In this document: positions 12,548 through 26,200 of the stretch, in pieces
How the letters are laid out: the number at the start of each line of letters is the position of its first letter
Numbering within the stretch: position 1 is the first letter of the stretch
Origin: Lonicera japonica
Taxonomy: Eukaryota > Streptophyta > Magnoliopsida > Dipsacales > Caprifoliaceae
Assembly (NCBI GenBank): GCA_021464415.1
Contig: CM038468.1
Location: 42,272,969 to 42,336,968 of the forward strand
Reading direction: 5' to 3'
DNA length: 64,000 bases
Notes under the pieces: model-generated
What the model was told of the DNA's origin: nothing
Seen by the model: only the letters and a program-made list of their open reading frames with translations
Databases searched by the model: none
Made by a program: the position numbers and the translations under genes

Positions 12548-12708
12548 TAAGATTGATCTTAGTCATAGTGAAAAGTGCACTGTCATGAATCTGCTAAAAA
12601 ATTCCAACTCAGTAAGATCGATCTTACTATTGCTGAAAATACACTACCTAGATCTTGTTGAACTTTGAAGGGTAAGATCGATCTTGGATACTCTAAGATC
12701 GATCTTAC
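12548..12708. repeat. Cluster of four AAGATCGATCTT-type palindromes
   Basis: Near-identical palindromes occur at about 12549, 12613, 12673 and 12695: one AAGATTGATCTT and three AAGATCGATCTT, most within TAAGATCGATCTTA. Short phrases such as CACTG and GCTGAAAA or GCTAAAC recur between them, so the block behaves like a roughly 60-bp tandem repeat. It may be part of a transposon end. Confidence 0.75.
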
Positions 12709-12928
12709 AACTGCTAAACACTATCCCAAGGTTGTTTAGACTTTAGAGCTTTTAACTCATCCAAACATTACCCGAGGTAAAGGTTATCATCAAGTCAAGA
12801 CTTAAGGAGGATATTAACAACATAATGATGTTCGAGGTACTACATGTAAATTACTAAAGAAAAAAATGATGACATGGCACTTTAATGAGTAAAAAAATAA
12901 AATTAACATCTCCATTAGAGATGCTAAG

Positions 12929-13443
12929 GGCTCCTTTGGTTTGAGTTTCAAATAATTCTATTCTAGAAGAATTCCGATGTTTGGTTCGTGTTATATGCTA
13001 AGAATGCATCATTTTAGAAATGGATTATTCCTTCAAAGTTATCTCTTTTAAATGGATGAGAATATTTTATTACTCTAGGTAATCTCCTAAAATTTTATAT
13101 TAAGACCAAAAATTCCTTTTACTTACCAAGACAATTTCTTTTCCATTTATATTCTTTTTAAATGAAAAAAATAATTTTTTTGCTGTTAAACTTTTTATGT
13201 TTATTATTAATAATTTTTTTTATTATTAAATATATACAACGATTTTTCACAATTTTTAACAGTAAAAACTTAAATTTTACATTTGTAAAATTGTTAGGAC
13301 TTGTTTTTTAATTTTATAAAATGAACACATTTTGGTAATTTATGCTTATTTCATTCATATTATCGTTTGAAACAAATACAGAGAGATAGTTCAATGTTTC
13401 AATGTTTCAAAAAAGAAAAATTAATGTCCGAACTAAACATTAG
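12929..13443. mobile_element. Candidate Tourist-like MITE, diverged
   Basis: The left end TAAGGGCTCCTTTGGTTTG fits a PIF/Harbinger-type terminus preceded by TAA. A possible right end near 13428-13443 (CCGAACTAAACATTAG) matches only loosely when inverted. The interior is AT-rich and non-coding. Confidence 0.35.
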
Positions 13444-13609
13444 CAAGTCATCTTAAATGTCAAGAGAAAAGCTTTTTAAGAATTTAGGATGCCCCTTCCA
13501 TTCTCCTTGGTATAAAGAAGAAAATTGTAGGAGTATAAGAGCACTTTTGTTCTCTGACCTGCGGGGATCCACCTAAACTTCCAAACAGGATGATGCGATC
13601 AAACTCTAA

Positions 13610-13902
13610 GGTTCCGTTTGATAACAACATGAAAAAGGAAAATAAAAACAATTGATTTAGTGAGAAGTTGGAAAATAAGTTGAGGCATGTTCTCCATTTT
13701 ATTCTCATTTTATGAGTAAATGTTCTTCATCCTTCATAATTTTTTGTGAATTTTTTTTTTCCTCAACCATCAAAGAAAATTTCTTAATGGAAAAAGTCAC
13801 AAAATAAGAAGACATTTCACCACATGTCTCAACTTATTTTCCAACTTCTTACAAAAATTAAATATTTTTATTTTCCTTTTCCATGTTGCTATTAAACGGA
13901 CC
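13610..13902. mobile_element. MITE with ~85-bp terminal inverted repeats (family M1)
   Basis: The left end GGTTCCGTTTGATAACAACA pairs with the inverted right end GGTCCGTTTAATAGCAACA. The match continues for about 85 bp through AAGTTGGAAAATAAGTTGAG in both arms. The element is 293 bp and non-coding. Related copies lie at 29332 and 36428. Confidence 0.8.
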
Positions 13903-14840
13903 ATAATATCTACAATAATAGCATCAACCTACCAATTATATTACAAATCATGAATTTCTTACAAAGATTTCAATGTACATAAACCTATGGCTTCAATGTA
14001 CAAGAATACTATATTAAAAAAAATTGTTTACAAGTGTGTGAATGTGGTGTGCATGTTTGTTTTGTTTCAAATTCATCCAGTACAGAAATAAAAAATGAAC
14101 ATTTGATTACTAAGTGGCATACTCTTCTCCCAAGCTGGGTTGGGCAATCTCTTTGCTTCTTCTTTAACTGATAATTTCTTCATCTGAAAATGTATCTCCA
14201 AACCAAATGTAATTGGTGACAAAAAGTTGTCGCGAAGTCTGAACATCTGAGATGGAGCGAGTGTCATTTATTTTCATGTATGAAAATACGTTACATGAAT
14301 ATCGAACAGATTTTTGTTGCTCAACGGTTTCATTGTACCACAACTTTTTTTTATGAAAGAAAAACACACGCTAATTATCATTCCTCACTGAATCAATAAT
14401 CCACTCGCACAACACAGAATCCCAGAGATTCGCATAAACAATTAATAGGAAATAATCTCTGTTAACAAATTTCACAGCGAAACAGAAATTCAAAATTTCA
14501 CTATGCAAAATCACAAAGTTCACTGTAATTATATAGAGATTAGCAAAAATGAAAAATGAAAAGAATTCCTTCATATATAAACTGCCATTAGAAACTTATT
14601 ACGTCAAAACAAATTATACGCATTACATAACATATAAAAAGGAAAACTAGAAATTCAAAATGTCCATGAACCAATTAAGAAATTCCTGCGTATTACCAAT
14701 TCAACAAATTAAAAAAATGTAGGCTCGAAGGGAAGCTGTAACTAAGACGAAAAAAATAAAATATTAAAACGAGAAATGGAAATTGAGATGAAAGAAATAA
14801 TTTCTAATTAAAGATGGGACGGGAGTAAAGAGTGGAGGAT
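13903..14840. other. Spacer downstream of the VAMP72 gene
   Basis: No gene is seen. The part next to 14840 should contain the VAMP72 3' untranslated region, which runs leftwards from its stop at 14841. The rest is AT-rich, with no clear repeat. Confidence 0.45.
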
Positions 14841-17800
14841 CTAACATTTGAAGCCATGGCAGACTAATCCAATAATGAGGAGAATTAGGGCAATGAGTAT
14901 GGCCAATACTATAAGCTTCATCTTCATGTTTTGGTACCACAACTTCCTCTTAATTTTGGTCCCTTGTATCTTAAAGTCTTGTGCCTGAAACCACATGAAA
15001 TTGAAAGGAAAATGTAATGCAGTGGGTCTAATTGGTGATTTAAATGAAAAGATTATGATTTACTTTTTCTCTGTTTCCCACATTTAACGAAACCCATCTA
15101 CAGACCAGATAACCATAAAGTAGTTCATCATTTCTATAACAATCAAAGATGCATGATACATCTCAACATATCGCATGGAAAGTTGTTTACATTGAAAACA
15201 GTTTCCACTGTATTGAGTTTTCAACGAACCAAAAACAGCCTCCATCTCAGACGTGTCAGGACATATTCTATGAGAGGTGATAACTAAAGAACTTGAAATT
15301 GTGACCTCCACACAAGGTTGTTTACAATCCAAAAGAAGAAAGTCAAAAAAACCTATCTGGTCTAATCCAATCCAACTCATTTCTAAAAGCAAAGAATGGT
15401 TCTATTGTCAGTTTGGTGGTTTAGAAATCGATTGAAACCAATTAATTAGAATTATGTTGGTCTACACTATTATATAAAGCCAAACGAATTTCAACCGTCT
15501 TACCCTGCAATACTTTTCTTACTGTTAAACAATCTAAACTTGTGCTTAACCACTAGGGTATAGGTCATCTATACCATTTCTATTGAACTTTTTTCCTTCC
15601 TATATACAAGATAGTCTAACAACGTATGCATTGTTAACGACAGTATATTACAATCCAGTACTGAATTGTGAAAGTGAAAATAATAGTAGCTTGAAAAGAT
15701 ACGAAGGTAAGAAGGTCCCCTTCGACTGACCTCTGAGTGAAGATTTTGAGATTTATCCACCAGCACTTCAATCTTCTCTCCACGGTCAAGAATCTGCACA
15801 AGCAATTCATTTACTTAAAACAAAACCCAAAGGGTGTAAGTAATCGACACAGACACAAGCAACTAGCATAAACTAGAAAATACTTATGATCTACATTACA
15901 ATAAAAAAATATATGATACTCGTTTTAAATTAAGACTCTCACTTTTAAAGTATGATATGCTAGAATGAACTTTTTCTTCACTGAAACAATCATAGCTAAT
16001 AACTAACTTAATCTTGATTCTGAATAAACGTGTGATACTTATAAAAGCTCAAGGTATTTCGCTGATTGTAAAACAACTTTCAAAGCGGGACTCTTATTTT
16101 GAGATAGAAACAAGAGGGCGAGAAACCACCTTACCTTTTCAATATTTTCTGTCATCGCTCCACTTACTTCAGAAACCTGAGCCTTAACCTTTGCAATCTT
16201 GCTATTCTCTTCTGGATGATCCGCACAGTACTTCATATGATCTTTCAATTTTGGCCTACAATAGAAAATGAAAGAGTTAATTAAGGTATATAAACTAGAA
16301 CTTGTGGCACACTCGGTGCCTATGTAAAACATCCAGTAATTCCGTACATTACTTAGATATTTAAAAAACATTACATGAGTTTAAATCCTGGTTCAAGCAT
16401 TATTTTATTTCTCAAGCACGAATCGTAATTTTAAGTGCATACCAAAGGTTATCCTCTAACTTAATATATAGTAAAAGTCTAATAGATGTAGAAAGCCAAT
16501 GTATATATATATATATATATATATATTCTAAGGGTCTGTTTGTTTCGGGGTCAAGTATTTCTGACGTGCGTGAAAAATGATAGGTTGAAACTTGAAAGGA
16601 ACTTAGAGAAGAGAGCTGAATACATTTTAATTTCGTTTCAAGATAAACTGTATTTTACCCGAACCAAACTAGTCCTAGTAGTGATAACATGATACTTACC
16701 CAAACTCTTTTGTCAGGCTATTGGCAGTAGCATTTGCAGCCTTCCCTCCACCATATCTCTTGTTGAAATCATCCTTAACTCGCTCTAGAAACGCAATGGG
16801 AGTATCCCTGCCCACAGATTCAACTGCCACAATACAATAGGCTGCACCATCAAACAATGAAAGATCTAGAGTTAATACCAAATTCAGCCTTAATCCCCTG
16901 TTTGGTTCCGGCCTAAATACTTTTCATATTGCTGAATGTAAAGTATATCTCACTTTTACGAAAACTAAATAAATCTTTTACTTTCATTATATAGATGAAA
17001 ACATTTCATCGCAAACCAAACTGGGCCTAATGTGATAACTACTAATAACCAGGTTAAAAGTTCCAATGGACAATTGGACATCAGCCTCATTAAGTATTGG
17101 TTGCCTCAACAAATCAGAACAGAACAATGACTTTATATTTTACGGAGAATGCCAGTTATAGTTTAGATCAATGGAAAGAACATAAAGAGGGCCTGAAGTG
17201 ATCATTCCATTTTCCCGACGTGGTCTACCTCCAGAGGAAGGAGGCTAAAATCAGACAGTTCATGCCTAAGTTATATCTTGACAGTTTAAAAGTAAAAACT
17301 AGTGTTTTCTTAAAAAATTCCAAAAAAAAAATTTCTCAGTTTCTGCATGTGTCATCAGACATGAAACTTTGAATTTTAGTACTATACATGTAGGCCCGGG
17401 AATATGTGTTATTTTGGACCACCTAATTGCATACTGTACACAATTCACACGGATGTCATTACCCTCAACCCGATCACCATTCACAAATATTTGATACTGC
17501 TGAATTAAAAACACAAAGAGTACGTAACATGTTTCATTTCCGCGACTGTTCATTTCTGTTACAACTGACCTCTATTTCACGTTGAACCAAATCTAATTTA
17601 CCGTAAACAATACATTCTATTGAGACTAATTCAAAAAACTGACATATCTAACATGGCCATCATGTATCGGATAAAAGTGGGATCCATATGTATAAGACTC
17701 ATTTTTATCATAATACATTATAATCAATGACTAATTGCCAGATTAATATGTCACAGGTTAATGTTACATAAATATGTCTACGTAGAAGTACTCTATTGAG

Positions 17801-18091
17801 TAATGCACAACCCAAAACAGTGTAAGAATAGCGCAACAATCACAAGCAAATGATGCAGCAACCCATAAATTGAATTACGAAGAAAAAAAAAAAAAACTCA
17901 CTGAATCCATTTTCGACGAGGTAGTTGAAGGTGTGGCCATCACAATTGTAATTGAAACTGTTGTTGGTAGAGGGGAGCTTCTCGAGGCATTGAGCTGCGA
18001 CGGTGGTGAAATTGCCGGTGAACTCCGTGTACTCGGCCAGGATCTCCTTCCCCCGCGCAACAAAACTATATATCAGATTCTTCTCCGCCAT
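14841..18091 (-). CDS. VAMP72: VAMP72-family R-SNARE (longin-type VAMP), 219 aa
   Basis: This vesicle R-SNARE pairs with plasma-membrane or endosomal Q-SNAREs to drive secretory vesicle fusion. Five exons: 17902-18091, 16700-16841, 16135-16255, 15731-15793, 14841-14984; the sum is 660 bp with clean GT-AG borders. The start is the ATG at 18091 ([14 protein letters not shown]), which gives the normal VAMP72 length. A longin domain fills about residues 1-115 ([24 protein letters not shown]). The SNARE motif spans about 127-187, with zero-layer Arg155 in [10 protein letters not shown] single membrane anchor is at about 195-214, ending CHGFKC. Arabidopsis VAMP721/722/726 are the closest remembered relatives; I cannot say which one is the ortholog. 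Introns carry two MITEs. No lesion is seen, so the gene looks functional. Confidence 0.93.
16532..16675. mobile_element. Tourist-like MITE in VAMP72 intron 2
   Basis: Left GGGTCTGTTTGTTTCGGG and inverted right GGACTAGTTTGGTTCGGG form imperfect terminal repeats 144 bp apart. The flanks are TAA on the left and TAG on the right, consistent with a decayed 3-bp PIF/Harbinger target duplication. An AT microsatellite lies just left of it (16502-16526). Confidence 0.6.
16894..17027. mobile_element. Tourist-like MITE in VAMP72 intron 1
   Basis: The 134-bp element has termini TCCCCTGTTTGG and, inverted, GGCCCAGTTTGG. It is flanked by an exact TAA direct repeat (16891-16893 and 17028-17030), as expected for PIF/Harbinger-derived MITEs. 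Confidence 0.7.
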
Positions 18092-20203
18092 TTTTTTTTC
18101 TCTTTCTGCAAAAAACAAAAACAAAAAATCTAACCCAAGAAAACTAGCAAAACAGAGGATTGGATCAAATTGGATGAAAATAAACTAGAAAATGATGAGC
18201 TAGAGAGAGTTGAAGGGAGAGGTGTAGAGGTGGAAATAAGTATGTAATGTGTTCTTATTTTTTGTTTTGAAATTGTCCTTTTAGTGCGGGGTATTTGTCC
18301 ATCACGTAAAGGTCTGCATGTTTTTCTGCCCAAACGCTGACTTAGCAATTTCTCTTTAATCTTTAATTACTATTTTACATCTTCCCATTAAGTTATTTGT
18401 AGTTCTTACTTCACTTAATTTCCATATGACATAAAATAGTAATGTTGCTAAAATTTATCCTTATTACTATATATGTTTTACTAGTAAATAATCGTTACAT
18501 TAAAAATATCATTATTTTTTGTTAGATAAATATGTCTTTTCTAAAATAACTCGAGAGACATTTATGCGACAAAAGCTTACACTATAACATCAAAGGAGGT
18601 GAAAATGTGATACTATCAATCAAGGATGGTTCTCGGTCATATAACGTCGCGCTTTCTTTTTATGTATGTGGATATTTAAGCTACAATGATATTTTTTTAA
18701 TGAGTAAAGAAGTAACCCAATGATCAAGCATCATTTTTCATTTTTTGGAAGATAATTAATGTACCAAATCTCTCAATAGAAAATAATTAATATTCTTGAA
18801 CCACATTGATTAGTTTGAAAATATTTTCTTAAAAGCTACCAGAGTTAAAAACGAGAAGACCTATATGCATTTACATTTTACAGATGGTAAATATAATTAG
18901 TGAGGCATTGAAAATTTTGGTTTTTAGTCAGATGAGTGAATCGAACCTTGATTCCTTCACTCCCAATTCTTTTGTTAGCCACCACTAACAAAAACAAAAA
19001 TATTATAGCGATGTACAACCATGAAAATGGTCTAATACAATTTCTTTAAAATACTGCCATGCAAGTTGTTGAAAATCACAACTGCAGCAAGTGTAGCCAA
19101 AATTTGGTCATTTTCGTAGCAGTACAATTTACAAGATTGAAATGAAAATACCGAATTTGGCTACTTTATAAATACATCTCTATTACTTACTTTAAAATTG
19201 GGATCAAAATACATATATTTATTTTCAAAGTAGCCAGAAGAAAGGCAAAGATAAAATGATGAATACCAAATTAATTCCGTTAAAATTAGTAGGGGATATG
19301 CTTCTCCTTCTATACTAATAGTGATATATATCATTGAGTTTCAAACTAAAGGACATACTTCATTTTTGAGGTGATAAATAGTTGCATTTTTTAATGAAAT
19401 TTATTAGAAGTGATTTATTTATCATAGAGATCACTAATTTTTATTGAGAAATTCATTTGAAACTGGGTGAAATGAAATTGATTTATTTATGCATTTTCAA
19501 TTAATAGAATTTTTATTGTCATCTCACTCATTCTTTGATTAAATTTTTTTTTAAAAAAAAATTCGATGGAGGAATTAAATCTTTTTGTGCTCCCTCATAA
19601 TTGACTAGAAGCACAAAATGACCAAGCATGCTTAGCCGTAACTATTTCTTTACAATCATAATTAGCTGGTCAATTTTTATGCCATATCTACTTTACTTGA
19701 AGAGAGAAATACTCAAGTTTTCGCCGAAAAATGAAAGAAGCTTTGACATAATCAAAACCCGGTGATAAATTGTCTCAGTGATAAATGACTCACCAAATTC
19801 GAGTGTCACTAGCCGCAACTTCAGCTAAACGCTTCTTATCACACTCGCTAAATTTTCTTAAAAAATGTGAAAATCAAATAATAACTCTTATTTTGAAACA
19901 CATAACTTAGATCATCAAGAGAACATGAACTGAACCCACAAGGAGAAGAAAAGAATGTATGAATTTGTCTAACACATTTTTATTTGCGTAATTGTCCTAC
20001 ACTTGTACCATACAGGTTGCTCATGGTACAATATTTTACAACAAAGTTGGTGCCACAAAGGTACCAGCACCCCAATGCACACCTCTTCAAATCTTCAATC
20101 ACCTCATATACTTACAAAAACAAAATACCCAACAAAAGACCATTTAATATATTTTTCATTTTTTTTCCTCTCTCTCATTTTTGCATCATCTTCATTCACT
20201 TTA
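18092..20203. other. VAMP72 promoter region and spacer to CSLD1
   Basis: The right-hand gene (CSLD1) ends at 20204 and VAMP72 starts at 18091, both on the minus strand. This 2.1-kb spacer must therefore hold the VAMP72 promoter and the CSLD1 3' UTR. It is AT-rich. I see no convincing TATA box near 18120-18200, and no coding sequence or repeat. Confidence 0.5.
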
Positions 20204-23200
20204 TTATATCTTAAGAGCTCCACCAGAGACACTAGTATTGCCACCACCACCAGGTGGACTGATGGTAACCCAAAGCAATGACACAGTAATGGATACAAGC
20301 CCTGCCCATATATACACAATTGTGGGCACTCTTCCTCTTTTCCCCATCAACCCTTTGGCGAACGGGTACAAGTGAGCTAACACCCAGAAGCTAAAGAACA
20401 CTCCCCCGAATAGCTTGTTCCACTCCGGTATCTCGCTGTAGATTGTTCTTGATGCTCCGATCACGATGGCCGAGAGGTTGACGATCATGATCGTAAGTGG
20501 CATTATGAACAAGCTCGTCCATTTGACTAAGTAGAGATCCGCGAACATGTCTATGTCCTCCTCGGCCGCTGATTTGGTAGTTAGGGTGAAGGAGATTTCG
20601 ATTCCCGCAATCACCTTGAGGAGACCTGTTAAATGCGCGAAAATTACATTAATTTTCCATAGTAGCCTTATTTGTGTATAGTAAGCAGTATAAAGATGTA
20701 CTACTTATTTTGTGGATTCCTTGATGGTTGAGCATGAAAATATAATCTGACAAAGAATAGATGTCAGGCAGAGTTGAAACAGACACTGGGTGTCCATCTG
20801 ATATTACATCAGTGGGACAACTGATGTATGTTTGGGATTCAAAGGTATCCATTTGATCTCTAAATGAACACCAATTGTTCGTACGTTCCTACATTGACAC
20901 TAGTTGTCCATATGATGAAGAACTTAGCTATACTTAACATTATCCTTCGCCTAATATACAGTTGTGCATTGCTGTGGATGGTCTGTCTTTTCGAATTATT
21001 TTGTAATTTGAAAAAGTGAGAAGGTTTGTGTAGGGTTTTTTGAGAATAAATGTAAGGTCTAAGAGCATATATAGCGGTAGTTTAACAATATTTTTGAAAA
21101 ATTTACAAAATGAGTTTTAAAAAAAAGAAGGCTGCGAGTAATGCCTAGACACACAAAACTGAGGCCAACACGAAAATAGTTGAAAACTTTAAATAATTTA
21201 CCGATGATCAATCCACTAACTAACAACTTTTTGTGTACTCGGTGTGCAGGACAATTTTATTATTTTTGTACCTTGAATGACTGCAGCAAGATGAGCGCTA
21301 GAGCCACCAATGAGCCAAAACTGCTCATTCCTCCAGTAGTCTTCGAGCCCGATCCCGGACCACTTGACTTCAAGGAGAGAGATGAGCATGAGAGTTACGG
21401 TGATCATGAAGAGATAGAGTAAAAATGCAATGCTGAGATTCTGAACGATGAATTTGCCTGTGAAGAGGCACAAGGCCGGAAGGAAACAGTACACGACGAG
21501 GAAAATGGAGGTGAAAGGGTAAACGCCAACATTTATATAGGCGATGCGCTGCAAAAACTTGAGACGATTGCAAGCCAAGAAGGCATTGTTGCGAGAGAAG
21601 AAGATCTCGACTGAGCCTGTGGCCCACCTGAGAATTTGGTGGAGACGGTCAGTGAGATTGATGGGAGCAGAACCTCGAAAGGCGTCTCGCTTGGTGATGC
21701 AGTAGATTGATCGCCACCCACGGTTGTGCATTCGGTAGCCTGTCACCACGTCTTCTGTCACGGAGCCATAAATCCAGCCCACCCTGTCTCCCCATTCTGT
21801 CTTGTCTTCAAACCTGCCCATGTCAAAATATATGTCACAAAATGTACAAAATATAATGGCGTTAGTAGTTTTAAAGAAAGTTCTGCATTTATGTGGTCTG
21901 CGGTGTCTGCCATATCTAACAATCATGTTCAAGTGCATAAATACTTCATCCATGCCGTTGGCGAGGATTGAACCATGAATCCATGATCATGTGGATAGTT
22001 ACAAACTTCCATGTAAGCCAAGGATGTTGATCGATGTGGGTCGTTACAAATTCCCCCGTGGGATCACACATCAATGATTTTGGCTCATTGTCAGCCTCAC
22101 ACACAATCAACACACATCCACATGGGAGTAAACCTCGGTCCACTTTGCTACCATATGTAAAAACCTAGGTTCTCTCCCAAAATGGCTAGCCCAAGTTATA
22201 TTTTATGTTCATTGAACCCACATATAAGCCAAGAATCTCCCTATTACACTATTGATGTGGGGTTAGGTTCGTTAAAAAGTCCCCCATTTAGCTGTTACAA
22301 TGTGTCTCTTCATTTTTTGTCCTACACAAAAGCGGATGGAGATGCATATAGGGAGACAAAAAAAGTAAGGGATTGCTTCTTCACAAGTATTTGTGGAAAA
22401 AAGATTTGGACAAGAGGGAAGAAGATAGAGTAAAAGAGATTACCAGCAGGCTATAACAGCAATAGCCTCAGCAACAGTGGGTGCATCGAGTGGTGGGCGT
22501 GGAGCAAGCAAGGCACCGGGAGGGCGGCCGTTCTTTACAGAGATGTGATCAGCGAGTGGTCGTCCTTGAAACTCGGCAACCGCTATAGAATCAGTGAACA
22601 TGGTCGAGTTGCCAAATCTCTTTGGGAGGCTCAGATCAGGATGATCTGTTAGTGGCTGCGTTTCCGCGTCATCTTCCATTTGGTTAGTGTTTGGAGCCTT
22701 GTTTTTGTTCTGCCCAATTATGCCCGTGTACTCAATTACACGCGGTGGGTGGAACCCGTAAAGCGCGTACCTCCGGAACATGCAGCCAGTGCCGACATAC
22801 ACCGGGCCTTGGAGACCGTCTAGTGCTCTCATGTTACCTAATTTGCAATTTTGGAATTATAGATAAGACTTGAGAACTAAACAATCTGAAGTGTATTGAG
22901 AGAGTGAAATGCAATGGCAGTTTATCTAGCTACAGATTGCTTGTGCTCAAGAAAATAAAAGGCTTCATCAAGACAACACTTCAAGAAAGAGTAGACTCAG
23001 ACATAATGGATAAGTACCCATACATATGATTGTATTCAGCCGCCATGACGTTGTATCACTTTTTTTAATTGCCTATTTTACCAGTGCAATCTTGTCATAA
23101 AAAATATGTTTTCAACAAAAATTGAACCTTGGCTTTTAAAAAAGTTGAACATGTGCTCAACTGATAGCCTAGATAGTACTGTTATTCAAATTATATATTT

Positions 23201-26200
23201 ACAACTACACACGCATCGCGTGTGTAGGATAAACTAGTATATGATTAATATATAATGCGAAGCTTAAGCATGACATATACATGATGAGGTACAAAATTAG
23301 GCACAACTCTTATAGGGCCACGTTTAAGTGAGCCGAAGCCCAGTGTTAACACCATTACAAATCAATTCAATAAGAAACATCTGTAGAATGTCATCCAAAT
23401 ATTTTTCCGTAATGATAAAAAATAGCAACTTATATGGCATTTCCTAATGTAGCATTTGATCTGATCGGTTAAGTTGGTCCATGTAATATTACTCCTCCAC
23501 AGTCCACAACTTAATTTGAAGAAAATTTCTTATAACTAACATTGCAATAGAAGAGGAACAACTCTTACCATCAAAGAAGACAGTGTTGTGGTTGGCATAT
23601 CTATCTGAGGGATCAATGCCTTCGAACCTCTGTGGGAACTGAATGTAACAAATCCGGTCACCACCCCTGTCCATCATGAAGCAAATACCCTCCCTAATAG
23701 CCATACAATTGTAGACGTAATGGTCACAATCCAAGTTGAGAATGAACGGTCCGTTGGAAAGTATAGCAGAAGCTCTAACCGTAGCGTTCATGGCTCCAGC
23801 CTTCTTGTTGTGGTCATAACCAGGACGTTTCTCACGGGAAAGATATGCAAACATGGGTATCCGCGTGTCTATGCCGGTGAAATCTAGCTTCTTCTCGTCC
23901 TGGTGACCCAATACCGGATCAACATCTGGTACCTTACTCATTATCTGCATGGGGGTAAACAATTATCTCACAAATATTTTCTAGGAAAATGTTAACATGT
24001 ACCATTGGGCACAAGTTATACACAATGTTACCTAATTTGGGGGATGCTTTGATACATAATAAGGATACGGGTACAGGGTACGGTATCTAGCCCAATAAGC
24101 GGTGGGTGGGAGTAGGCTCAGTCAGAAAGCTATCTCGAGTAGCGTACACACTATTAAATATTTAAAATCTCTAGTTTGCTATACATATATTTACATAGTA
24201 CAGCAGAGTCACCAATTCTTGTGATTTATGCGTTTATATATGTTGGTACACCTAACAACATGTGTCATTTCATTTGTTTCTGCAAGTCAAAATAGGAGGT
24301 TGTTAGGGTTGGCGCTTTGGGTCACGTATGCACCCTGCTTGAGGTCGGCATACCCAATTCACAATACATTGGGGTGTCCACGAACTAGGCAACACTGGTT
24401 AAACATACAATAAATAGAAAGAATGTGTTTATGTATGCGAATGCGTACCATACTTAATGCACGTTAATGCTATGTTTTTTCCTATACACAGGTACCGAAT
24501 ATATGCCCTTAGGGCACACTGTGACATGACCCTATTTTCTAATGCTCAGTAATGATTATTCGTATAAAATATAAACAAAGCAAGATTGCGTTTGGTTCTT
24601 ATGAGAAAAGCACAATCAAAATTCATTGTCTACCTGCAAAATACCAGCATGGTCTCCCTTCTTGTGATCAGCTATAGGGTTGTACCATGTGCCTGGCCAG
24701 TGTGTACCATCGGCCATCCAAGTCGCCTTGTCGAACTTGACTCCCTCCGGGGGCAATTGCCCGCCATTCTTCTCCTTTACTTCCGTCTTCTCCTTCATCT
24801 CTTCTTTGGAGTTGTACATGTCACACCTCTTACGTATGACTTCCGGTAGACCGTTGATCCTGACCTTGAACTCATCATACTCCCTCTTGATCCAACGGCG
24901 GTCTTTAACAAAATCTGGACGCTTCTTGCCCTTTGTCGGGTCTCTAGATTTTTGGCTGAAGTAACTATCCGGATTTCTAGGCTCAATGTTGTGTTTCCGG
25001 CAGAAGGGTATCCAAACCTGTTATGTAATTGGTTTTTAAAGTATTGGATTCAGAAATTGGGTCCAAAATTCACATTTAAAGACCCGAAATTCTTCTTAAG
25101 AGTTTAATCATGGAGGCTGCTGCTAATGGTCAGACTTAAATTAGCTATTCTCATAATCTATACTGGACAAACTGTTAATATCATATATGCTTATATAACT
25201 TAATTTTGAAAACCGTAACTCTTAATTTAAGGTAAAGATACATTTACGTAGTCTCTCCATTGCATATTAATGTCACTTTTATTCTTTTTAACATGCAATC
25301 ACCAACTAACAAATTGTTAATATGTACTATTATTTCAGAAAGATGCCAGAACCAAAATGAAAACTTATTAAGCTCTGAAATTTGGCCAAGCAAACACATT
25401 TTTATCACCTCTAAAGTTGAGTCAGCTCGGTTTCGAAAGTTCAAAACAAACAGCCCCTAAGTACTTGATACAATGATTTAGAAGGATATCTTTGTTGCGA
25501 AATTTATAAATGACTTGAACAAAAACAATCTATCTATATTATTAAATAAAACAACAATACACAAGTTTTTGATCCAGTATACATTTTTGAAACCTGAATT
25601 TTGCTCTTGCAAAGCATTTTTCATTTCAATGTGTGTTTGTTTTGTTGACTGAATCTGAAGTGTAATGTTTGGATCTTAAGTCAAATATCTAATCTGAATT
25701 ATTTTTTGTTTATAATCTAAATGCAAAATATACTAAATATAAACTGCTTTGACCATGCTATTCTCACATTTTGTTTAACAAAATCAGTTCAGCAATAAAA
25801 GAAAGGCACTATAGAAATTTTACACTCCATTGAGAGGTGATAATTGCATTAAGGGGCTGTTCAACACCTCTAAATGAATTCAGAGGCAAAATAGCTTTTT
25901 ACCTCTTACAACTTAACAAAACAAACAAGTTTTCACCCCTTTAAAAATTTGAATACTTTAAGATTCAGACCTAAGTAGTGCAACTAACCTCCCCTTAATG
26001 AGAAATATCAATAAGAAAATGCTAGGCTTACCCAATTTTAACACAAACTTTTTATAAAAGCCATCAAATAAATTAGTAGGGCCGCACGTTAGTGTATCGT
26101 ACAAATTAATATGCTACTACTCAAATAAACCGGTGGAGTTACACATACATCTTAATGCGGTGTATGTTTTCATTTTATCTAATTGGTGTCACATTTATTC

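Noticed and set aside
17870..18133. Plus-strand reading frame opposite VAMP72 exon 1
   Set aside because: It is the antisense of a well-supported exon and resembles no protein family.
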